Part shown: positions 56,250 to 64,000 of the stretch, piece after piece
How positions within the stretch are numbered: position 1 is the first letter of the stretch
Layout: every line of letters starts with the position of its first letter
Source: Cervus elaphus
Lineage: Eukaryota; Chordata; Mammalia; Artiodactyla; Cervidae
Assembly (NCBI RefSeq): GCF_910594005.1
Contig: NC_057847.1
Coordinates: 28,123,001-28,187,000, forward strand
Length of the DNA stretch: 64,000 nt
Direction of reading: 5' to 3'
Notes under the pieces: generated by a model
Told to the model about the DNA's origin: nothing
The model's database searches: none
The model's input: the letters and a program-made list of their open reading frames with translations, nothing else
Program-made: the position numbers and the translations under genes

Positions 56250-56484
56250 AATTAAGTTTTAACTGTTTTAAAATTATTATTAGAAAAGCAATATGTGCAC
56301 AATGACAAAACATTTCATTTAGAACCAAGGGCATAAAATGAAGTTTCCCCATTCTAGTTCCACTCAAAAGTGACACCTACTATCACTATCTCAAGCTTTT
56401 TTCACAAAATTTCTATGACTAAACAAGCATATGAGTGTGTGTGTTTAAAAAGAAAGTGAGTCAGACTTAGAAAACAAACTTATG

Positions 56485-59400
56485 GCTCAGTTCAGTTCAG
56501 TTCAGTCGCTCAGTTGTGTCCGACTCTTTGCGACCCCATGAATCGCAGCACGCCAGGCCTCCCTGTCCATCACTAACTCCCGGAGTTTACTCAAACTCAT
56601 GTCCATTGAGTCAGTGATGCCATCCAACCATCTCATCCCCTGTCATCCCCTTCTCTTCCTGCCCCCAATCCCTCCCAGCATCAGGGTCTTTTCCAATGAG
56701 TCAACTCTTCGCATGAGGTGGCCAAAGCATTGGAGTTTCAGCTTTAACATCAGTCCTTCCAATGAACACCCAGGACTGATCTCCTTTAGGATGGACTGGC
56801 TGGATCTCCTTGCAGTCCAAGGGACTCTCAAGAGTCTTCTCCAACACCACAGTTCAAAGCATAAATTTTTCGGCACTCAGCTTTCTTCACAGTCCAACTC
56901 TCACATCCATACATGACCACTGGAAAAACCATAGCCTTGACCAGATGGACCTTTGTTGGCAAAGTAATGTCTCTGCTTTTTAATATGCTATCTAGGTTGG
57001 TCATAACTTTCCTTCCAAGGAGTAAGCGTCTTTTAATTTCATGGCTGCAATCACCATCTGCAGTGATGGTACCCAAAAAAATTAATCTGGAGCCCCAAAA
57101 AATAAAGTCCGACACTGCTTCCACTGTTTCCCCATCTATTTCCCATGAAGTGATGGGACCAGATGCCATGATCTTAGTTTTCTGAATGTTAAGCTTTAAG
57201 CCAACTTTTTCACTCTCCTCCTTCACTTTCTAGGAGTTTTTTAGTTCCTCTTCACTTTCTGCCCTAAGGGTGGTGTCATCTGCATATCTGAAGTTATTGA
57301 TATTTCTTCCAGCAATCTTGATTCCAGCTTGTGCTTCTTCCAGCCCAGCGTTTCTCATGATGTACTCTGCATATAAGTTAAACAAGCAGGGTGACGATAT
57401 ACAGCCTTGACGTACTCCTTTTCCTATTTGGAACCAGTCTGTTGTTCCACGTCCAGTTCTAACTGTTGCTTCCTGACCTGAATACAGGTTTCTCAAGAGG
57501 TGGGTCAGGTGGTCTGGTATTCCTATCTCTTTCAGAATTTTCCACAGTTTATTGTGATCCACACAGTCAAAGGTTTTGGCATAGTCAATAAAGCAGAAAT
57601 AGATGTTCTTCTGGAACTCTCTTGCTTTTTCAATGATCCAGCGGATGTTGACAATTTGATCTCTGGTTCCTCTGCCTTTTCTAAAACCAGCTTGAACATC
57701 TGGAAGTTCACAGTTCATGTATTGCTGAAGCCTGGCTTGGAGAATTTTGAGCATTACTTTACTAGCATGTGAGACAAGTGCAATTATGTGGTAGTTTGAG
57801 CATTCTTTGGCATTGCCTTTCTTTGGGATTGGAATGAAAACTGACCTTTTCCAGTCCTGTGGTCACTGCAGAGTTTTCCAAATTTGCTGGCATATTGAGT
57901 GCAACACTTTCACAGCATCATCTTTCAGGATTTGAAATAGCTCGACTGGAATTCCATCACCTCCACTAGCTTTGTTTGTAGTGATGCTAAGGCCCACATG
58001 ACTTCACATTCCAGGATGTCTGGCTCTAGGTGAGTGATCACACCATCGTGATTATCTGGGTCATGAAGATCTTTTTTGTACAGTCCTTCTGTGTATTCTT
58101 GCCACCTCTTCTTAATATCTTCTGCTTCTGTTAGGTCCATACCATTTCTGTCCTTTATTGAACCCATCTTTGCATGAAACGTTCCCTTGGTATCTCTAAT
58201 TTTCTTGAAGAGATCTCTAGTCTTTCCCATTCTGTTGTTTTCCTCTATTTCTTTGCACTGATCACTGAGGAAGTCTTTCTTATCTCTCCTTGCTATTCTT
58301 TGGAACTCTGCATTCAAATGGGAATATCTTTCCTTTTCTCCTTTGCTTTTCGCTTTTCTTCTTTTCACAGATATTTGTAAGGTCTTCTCAGACAACCATT
58401 TTGCCTTGTTGCATTTCTTTTCCATGGGGATGGTCTGATCTCTGTCTCCTGTACAATGTCACAAACCTCCGTTCATAGTTCATCAGGCACTCTATCAGAT
58501 CTAGTCCCTTAAATCTATTTCTCACTCCCACTGTATAGTCATAAGGGATTTGATTTAGGTCATACCCGAATGGTCTAGTGGTTTTCCCTACTTTCTTCAA
58601 TTTCAGTCTAAATTTGGCAATAAGGAGTTCATGATCTGAGCCACAGTCAGCTCCTGGTCTTGTTTTTGCTGACTGTATAGAGCTTCTCCATCTTTGACTG
58701 CAAAGAATATAATCAATCTGATTTCGGTGTTGACCATCTGGTGATGTCCATGTGTAGAGTCTTCTCTTGTGTTGTTGGAAGACGGTGTTTGCTATGACCG
58801 GTGTGTTCTCTTGGCAAAACTCTATTAGCCTTTGTCCTGCTTCATTCTGTACTCCAAGGCCAAATTTGCCTGTTACTCCAGGTGTTTCTTGACTTCCTAC
58901 TTTTGCATTCCAGTCCCCCATAATGAAAAGGACATCTTTTTGGGGTGTTAGTTCTAGAAGGTCTTGTATGTCTTCATAGAACCATTCAGCTTCAGCTTCT
59001 TCAGCATTACTGGTTGGGGCATAGGCTTGGATTACCATGATATTGAATGGTTTGCCTTGGAAACAAACGGAGATCATTCTGTCATTTTTGAGATTGCATC
59101 CAAATAATGCACTTCAGACTCTTTCGTTGACCATGATGGCTACTCCATTTCTTCTAAGGGATTCCTGCCCACAGTAGTAGATATAATGATCATCTGAGTT
59201 AAATTCACCCATTCCAGTCCATTTTAGTTCGTTGATTCCTAGAATGTCGACGTTCACTCTTGCCATCTCCTGTTTAACCACTTCCAATTTGCCTTGATTC
59301 ATGGACCTAACATTCCAGGTTCCTATGCAATATTGCTCTTTACAGCATCAGACCTTGCTTCTATCACCAGTCACATTCACAAATGGGTATTGTTTTTGCT

Positions 59401-60047
59401 TTGGCTCCATCCCTTCATTCTTTCTGGAGTTATTTCTCGACTGATCTCCAGTAGCATATTGGGCACCTACTGACCTGGGGAGTTCCTCTTTCCGTGTCCT
59501 ATCTTTTTGCCTTCTCATACTGTTCATGGGGATCTCAAGGCAAGAATACTGAAGTGGTTTGCCATTCCCTTCTCCAGGGGACCACATTCTGTCAGACCTC
59601 TCCACCCATGACCCGTCTGTCTTGGGTGGCCCCACACGGCATGTCTTAGTTTCCTTGAGTTAGGCAAGGGGCGGCGACCAAGAGCGCCAGGCTGCGATGG
59701 TGCAGGAGCCACCGAAGAGGAGCTACCCCACGTCTGAGGTCAGGGGCGGCTGCGGAGAGGAGCTACCCCAGTCCCAGGAGCGGCGGCTGCGCGGGTGCAG
59801 GAGGGCCGAGGGAGCTGCTCCACGTTCCAGGTCCGGAGGGGCGGCCCTGAGGAGATACCCCTCGTCCAAGGTAAGGAGCAGCGGCTGCGCTTTGCTGGAG
59901 CAGCCGTGAAGAGATTCCCCACGTCGGAGGTAAGAGAAACCCATGTAAGACGGTAGGTGTTGCGAGAGGGCATCAAAGGGCAGGCACACTGAAACCATAC
60001 TCACAGAAAACTAGCCAATCTGATCACGTGGACCACAGCCTTGTCTA
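56485..60047 (-). mobile_element. BovB LINE, essentially full length (about 3.5 kb)
   Basis: Antisense element with both ends. The left is the GGCTCAGTTCAGTTCAGTTC tail. The right, from about 59650, is the GC-rich 5' UTR, whose repeated GGAGCTACCCCA / GGAGATACCCC-type units are separated by about 60 bp. It runs to the AACTAGCCAATCTGATCACG / GACCACAGCCTTGTCTAAC outer end. This is the only copy here with its 5' region. It lies in the presumed CYBRD1 intron 2, in the same orientation as the gene. Confidence 0.93.
56643..59302 (-). pseudogene. BovB endonuclease/RT ORF, nearly intact but broken
   Basis: From 5' to 3' on the minus strand: the endonuclease N-terminus with ELKWTG at 59114-59302, then a 229-codon open part (58388-59077) with the catalytic-type GDWNAKVG and SDHELL motifs. 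The linker is at 57925-58425. RT fingers and palm with FIDYAKTFDCVDH, GVRQGCISSPCLFN and intact YADD are at 57230-57754. The C-terminal parts are at 56828-57226 and 56643-56876. Breaks: a stop between the first two parts, frame changes near 57.77-57.92 and 57.23 kb (a small deletion), a short in-frame insertion near 57070-57085 relative to the other copies, and a frameshift near 56.86 kb. Not able to make a full protein as read. Confidence 0.9.
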
Positions 60048-60218
60048 ACTTATGGTTACCAATGGTTAAAGGGTGGGGAGGAATAAATTAAGAGGATGGG
60101 ATTAAAACATACTCCCTACTATACATAAGATAGATAACCAACAAGGACCTATTGTATAGCACAGGGAATTATACTCAGTATTTTGTAATAACCTAAAATG
60201 GAAAGAATCTAAAAAATA

Positions 60219-60243
60219 ATGTGTGTGTGTGTGTGTGTGTGTG
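60219..60243. repeat. TG microsatellite
   Basis: (TG)n of about 12 units at the left edge of the inserted SINE. Confidence 0.9.
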
Positions 60244-60254
60244 CATGCACGTGC

Positions 60255-60478
60255 GTCTCCCCAGGTGGCGCTAGTGGTAAAAAAAATCCCCTTGCCAATA
60301 CAGGAGATGTTAAGAGATGTGGGTTTGATCCCTGGGTCAGGAAGATCCCCTGGAGAAGGGCATGGCAACCCACTCCAGTATTCTTGCCTGGAGAATCCCA
60401 TGGACAAAGGAGCCTGGCCGGCCACAGTCCATGGGGTCACAGAGAGTAGGACACGACTGAGTGACTTAGCACAGCACA

Positions 60479-60480
<2 letters not shown>
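60255..60480 (+). repeat. Bov-tA SINE between two TG microsatellites
   Basis: Sense, CGTCTCCCCAGGTGGCGCTA through GAGTGACTTAGCACAGCACA. It has the AGTGGTAAAAAAAATCCCC head subtype. A (TG)n run lies on each side, suggesting insertion into, or seeding by, a TG repeat. Confidence 0.9.
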
Positions 60481-60481
<1 letters not shown>

Positions 60482-60519
<38 letters not shown>

Positions 60520-60540
60520 TGTGTATACACACACACATAT
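60482..60540. repeat. TG/AC microsatellite
   Basis: (TG)n then TATGTGTGTGTGTATACACA and a short AC run, so the end can fold back on itself. An antisense 165-codon ORF running through it is not a gene. Confidence 0.9.
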
Positions 60541-60639
60541 TTACATATAACTGCATCATCTTGCTGTATACCTGAAATTAACACAACATTGTAAATCAAC
60601 TATCTTTTGATAAAATTTTTTTCAGAGAGAGAAAGAGGG

Positions 60640-60910
60640 AGCTTTTAAAAATATAAGTGGGGTTTTATTGTACATATTTGTTCTGTATATTGCTTTTTTC
60701 TCTTAACAGTATATCTTGGAGATCTTTTCATATCAACTCATATTTATCTAGTTTATTCTTTTGAATGGATAATATTTTAAGACTAACAAATTATTCAGTT
60801 CCCTATTAATGGACATTTCTGTTTCAAGTTTTTTTGCTGCCATTTATAAGGCTACAGTGAACATTCTGATACTTAATTGTTCTTATCAGTTTCCATAAGA
60901 TTGCCAAGTA
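60640..60910. repeat. Old L1-type fragment
   Basis: TGTATATTGCTTTTTTCTCT, then ATATCTTGGAGATCTTTTCA, then TAATGGACATTTCTGTTTCA resemble a common mammalian L1M segment. Diverged. Confidence 0.5.
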
Positions 60911-61708
60911 GGAAAGGAAGTAAAAGATTTTTAAGTCACTAAATCTAAGTACAATAGGACACATTTTGTCAGTACAACCTAAAGAAAGCTAATGAGAAAG
61001 AAATGAGTTCTGCAGAAAATTCTCTCCATCTCCTCAATAATTAAATCCTTATTGGGATATTTCTCTGCAGTGAAGACAATAAGATTCTTACAGAAACTGA
61101 AGTCTGTTAATGCTTTCACAGTTTGTTTTGTTGTCCCACACCCCTGCCCATTAAGTAATCACTTCTCCTCCAGAAAATAAAGATGACTTAATGACCACTG
61201 AGTTTAGAGGGATTTTTTTTTCCAGCTATCTCTTTGGGATCTACCACCATAACAAAACAACTATGAGAAGAGAGAAGAATGAGAAGAAACACTAGCATCA
61301 CTGTTCATTTTCCCTGATTGAGATCAAAGGACTAATGGGGGATAGAGAGGAATGAAAACAGAAGGGGTCTGACACCCTAAAACACATTTAGAATCAGCAT
61401 AAAGGCAATAGTAATGAATGGAAAGTAACTGAAAATGCATTTTATAGGCTGGTTTGCATATGTTATTTTTCATTAATGCCACAAACGCCTGAATACATTA
61501 GAAATGGTTCAGAGAGTCCTCCTTGGTGGTTCAGAGTGTTCCTCATCCTCCTGCAGTGCTCTTCAGTGATTCTTTCAGTATTAATATCAAAGGGCAAGCA
61601 TCCTCATGTATAGGTTGTACTTTCTATACAAAAATGGGGCTCAGGTGAGTGACTGCCAAGGATTTAGGACAAATACATTTCTATGAGTAAGTCACACTAT
61701 CTTTTCTG

Positions 61709-61904
61709 TGACTAATTCACGGAAATATATATTTTTCCATAGTCCTATTCTCCTGTCTCTTCTGAAATTCCTAAGATTCTTATTGTTTTAAATGATTCTT
61801 ACTGTTTTCTCTTTTTTCTTTCAGGACTTATCTTGTGTATCCTCTTATAGTCGCATAAAGCTCAATGATCTAAGTAGATGGGACATCAGACTTACAGGAC
61901 TCCA
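61709..61904 (+). repeat. Long inverted repeat, left arm
   Basis: Pairs with 62224-62422 in inverted orientation, roughly nine bases in ten by eye. Shared blocks include CCTATTCTCCTG, TTCCTAAGATTCTTATT, GATTCTTACTGTTTTCTC and AAGTAGATGGGACATCAGA. The arm holds a TTTTTTCTTTCAG acceptor-like tract. A 60-codon ORF (61792-61974) crosses it and has no known domain. Confidence 0.85.
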
Positions 61905-62180
61905 GGGTGATTTTGCTCTCCTAAGTCTTACTTTTGCTATGAAAACATTTTTTTCAACATCAAGTTATTTTTAAAAGGAAAGGAACAAAAATTACAGGAT
62001 GCTTATCTTTGATTAAAAGTGTTCCAAATTATGCAAATTTATAAGATAAAGACTTACAGTTTATATTAATCATTATTTCCTTTGATTTCTAAGCATGTCT
62101 CTTTGGGTCCATGCTTGTCTTGTGAAACAATGTATCCCCCACAAGTTAGACAGGTAGCCAATGCATAATAGGTATTTAAT

Positions 62181-62214
62181 TCTGTTGAAAAATGGATAAG
62201 TATTTTTCAACAGA
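62181..62214. repeat. Perfect 13-bp hairpin inside the inverted-repeat spacer
   Basis: TCTGTTGAAAAAT (62181-62193) and ATTTTTCAACAGA (62202-62214) are exact reverse complements with an 8-base loop. Confidence 0.85.
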
Positions 62215-62223
62215 GTTAAATGG

Positions 62224-62422
62224 GGTCCTGAAGCAAATTTCTGATGTCCCATCTACTTATATCATTGAGCTTTACGGGATTATAAGAGACACACAAGATA
62301 AATCCTGAAAGAAAGAAGAGAAAACAGTAAGAATCATTCAAAATAATAAGAATCTTAGGAATCTCAGATGAGGCAGGAGAATAGGAATATGGAAAAAATA
62401 TATTTCCATGGGTAAGTCATGA
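62224..62422 (-). repeat. Long inverted repeat, right arm
   Basis: Inverted partner of 61709-61904 with a spacer of about 320 bp. On the minus strand (the CYBRD1 sense strand) it carries TTCTTTCTTTCAG, again acceptor-like. Confidence 0.85.
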
Positions 62423-62639
62423 ATAAAATTTCAATGACATAAAATGATATTCTCAAACATGAAGGTATTAATGATCTATAGCTGAAATGAAAAATGTCAT
62501 CTTCAGGTTGTAAAGGAGCCTACCACAAGGCTTCCACTTTAACAAGACTTGACTTGGGTCATTCTAGTATGCTAAGCCCGAGGCAGAGCCTTTCGATGCA
62601 TTATTCGTCCTTGGTTCCTATGATGTTGTGAAGGATGTA

Positions 62640-62790
62640 TGAAAGTCTTAATTTCTAAGTGAGCAAACTAAGCCCAGAAAAGCTCAATAACAAGTCCAAA
62701 GGCCACAAATTACAAATGAATGAAATTGATTCAAACTGAGGTCTTCTGGATTCCAAGTCCTGTGTTTATAAATACTACTAGCTCTTTGGA
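62640..62790 (-). repeat. MIR SINE
   Basis: Antisense MIR: GAGCAAACTAAGCCCAGAAA, then AATAACAAGTCCAAAGGCCA, then CTTCTGGATTCCAAGTCCTG. Confidence 0.65.
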
Positions 62791-62859
62791 TGTAAGCAAG
62801 GAAAAAGTCAGGGACCACATTTTCTCCTGCTAAACCAAAAAGTTATAAAGTTGTGATGT

Positions 62860-63656
62860 TGCTGGAGAGGGTGTGGAGAAAAGGGAACCCTCTTACACTG
62901 TTGGTGGGAACGCAAACTAGTACAGCCACTATGGAGAACAGTGTGGAGATTCCTTAAAAAACTGGAAATAGAACTGCCATATGACCCAGCAATCCCACTC
63001 CTGGGCACTCACACTGAGGAAACCAGATCTGAAAGAGACACGTGCACCCCAATGTTCATCGCAGCACTGTTTATAATAGCCAGGACATGGAGGCAATCTA
63101 GATGCCCATCAGCAGACGAATGGATAAGGAAGCTATGGTACATGTACACAATGAAATATTACTCAGCCATTAAAAATAATACATTTGAATCAGTTCTAAT
63201 GAGATGGATGAAACTGGAGCTTATTATACAGAATGAAGTAAGCCAGAAAGATAAACACCAATATAGTATACTAACGCATATATATGGAATTTAAAAAGAT
63301 GGTATCGATAACCCTATATGCAAAACAGAAAAAGAGACACAGATGTACAGAACAGACTTTTGGACTCTGTGGGAGAAGGCGAGGGTGGAATGTTCTGAGA
63401 GAATAGCATTGAAACAAGTATACTATCAACTGTGAAACAGATTACCAGCCCAGGTTGGATGCATGAGACAAGTGCTCAGGGCTGGTGCACTGGGAAGACC
63501 CAGAGGGATGGGATGGGGAGGGAGGTGGGAGGGGGGATCGGGATGGGGAATACATGTAAATCCATGGCTGATTCGTGTCACTGTATGGCAAAAACCACAA
63601 CAATATTGTAAAGTAATTAGCCTCCAACTAATAAAAATAAATGAAAAAAGAAAAAA
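62860..63656 (+). mobile_element. Ruminant L1, 3' 0.8 kb, with target duplication
   Basis: Sense, 5'-truncated L1 ending in an A-rich tail. The exact 13-mer AAAGTTGTGATGT is at 62847-62859 and 63657-63669. The ORF2 C-terminus is readable for 117 codons at 62941-63294 (PYDPAIPLLGTHTEE, then YYSAIKNN). The 3' UTR has a GGGAGGGAGGTGGGAGGGGG G-rich stretch near 63515. It is a young insertion in presumed CYBRD1 intron 2, antisense to the gene. Confidence 0.92.
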
Positions 63657-63911
63657 AAAGTTGTGATGTGACATTTCTGAGAAGCCTAGTTAGTACACAG
63701 ATAAAACAATAAGAGATAAGAATCTGAATACTTCAGGGAGTAAAGGAGAATCTTGAAACAATTAAAAATGTTTTCAATTTACCCAAGTTTAATATTAGAA
63801 GATCCATTGATGTAATTGACTATATTAACAGATTAAAGAGGAAAAACCGAAGTCACATCTCAACATACACAAAAAATATCCAATAAAATTCTACATTCAT
63901 TCATGATTTCA

Positions 63912-64000
63912 GGTCTTCCCTGGTGACTCAGATTATAAAGAATCTGCCTGCAACGTGGGAGACCTGGGTTCAGTCCCTGGGTTGGGAAGATCCCCTGGAG
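63912..64000 (+). repeat. Bov-tA SINE, head only (cut by window end)
   Basis: Sense tRNA-like head: GGTCTTCCCTGGTGACTCAG through GGTTGGGAAGATCCCCTGGA. It continues beyond the window. Confidence 0.9.

Larger units (their letters stand above)
60048..60625 (+). mobile_element. Artiodactyl L1 3' UTR, interrupted by a SINE
   Basis: GGATGGGATTAAAACATACT, then CAACAAGGACCTATTGTATA, then CTGTATACCTGAAATTAACA, then AACATTGTAAATCAACTATC match the L1 3' UTR in sense. The same family tail is at 18.06-18.31 kb. A TG microsatellite and a Bov-tA sit inside. Confidence 0.8.

Noticed and set aside
60102..60599. 165-codon minus-strand and 123-codon plus-strand ORFs
   Set aside because: They run through TG/AC microsatellites and a Bov-tA SINE; the His-Thr and Cys-Val runs are repeat translations.
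61792..61974. 60-codon ORF as a new exon
   Set aside because: It is in one arm of an inverted repeat, has no known domain, and the matching frame in the other arm is shifted. Kept only as a note in the inverted-repeat finding.
1..64000. CRISPR arrays, operons, prophage or plasmid functions
   Set aside because: The direct repeats seen are target duplications, microsatellites or dispersed SINEs; there are no spaced identical repeats with unique spacers and no bacterial gene organisation.
56250..64000. CYBRD1 exon 2 or exon 1
   Set aside because: I looked on the minus strand for the conserved haem-ligand segments and found nothing convincing; they probably lie beyond the window.

Overview
This is mammalian nuclear DNA from a ruminant (cattle, sheep, goat, deer or a relative). 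It is AT-rich, has almost no coding sequence, and is packed with ruminant repeats: about 26 Bov-tA/BovA SINEs, four BovB (RTE) LINE copies, artiodactyl L1 3' ends and CHR-type tRNA SINEs. Underneath lie older mammal-wide repeats (MIR, L2, MER20, MER5A-like, MER1-like, a Tigger-like element). No bacterial, plasmid or phage features and no CRISPR array were seen. Repeat family names rest on recognition by eye, not on a database run.

The only protein-coding gene found is the 3' half of CYBRD1 (duodenal cytochrome b, Dcytb), on the minus strand. Exon 4 with the stop codon is at 55196-55496 and exon 3 is at 56044-56198. They are separated by a 547-bp intron with clean splice sites. Exons 1 and 2 were not found and should lie beyond 64000, so 56199-64000 is probably intron 2. 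A low-repeat stretch from about 51.7 to 55.2 kb is the likely long 3' UTR. In human the next gene downstream of CYBRD1 is DYNC1I2, across a long intergenic gap, so 1-51700 is best read as intergenic DNA.

Layout. 0-3 kb: little-marked AT-rich DNA. 3-6.3 kb: SINEs, then a 2.8-kb BovB. 6.3-16 kb: old repeats in mostly unmarked DNA, with a CTCF-like site near 12.19 kb. 16-18.3 kb: an old L1 split by a 1-kb BovB. 18.3-20.2 kb: low-repeat DNA that looks like a conserved noncoding block. 22.4-23.2 kb: a U6 snRNA retrocopy joined to a reversed L1 tail inside one pair of 20-bp direct repeats. 23.4-46 kb: old L1 and DNA-transposon remnants studded with minus-strand SINEs, plus a second CTCF-like site near 33.67 kb. 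46-51 kb: HAL1/L1-like remnants with SINEs mainly on the plus strand. 51.7-56.2 kb: CYBRD1 3' end. 56.5-60.05 kb: an essentially full-length BovB with its GC-rich 5' end. 60-64 kb: L1 tails and a long inverted repeat at 61.7-62.4 kb.

The window holds no operon-like system. Items most worth a second look: the ~190-bp-arm inverted repeat in presumed CYBRD1 intron 2; the U6/L1 composite; the 19-bp tandem duplication in the branch-point region of the CYBRD1 exon 3 acceptor; the switch in SINE orientation near 46 kb; and the candidate CTCF and conserved noncoding sites.
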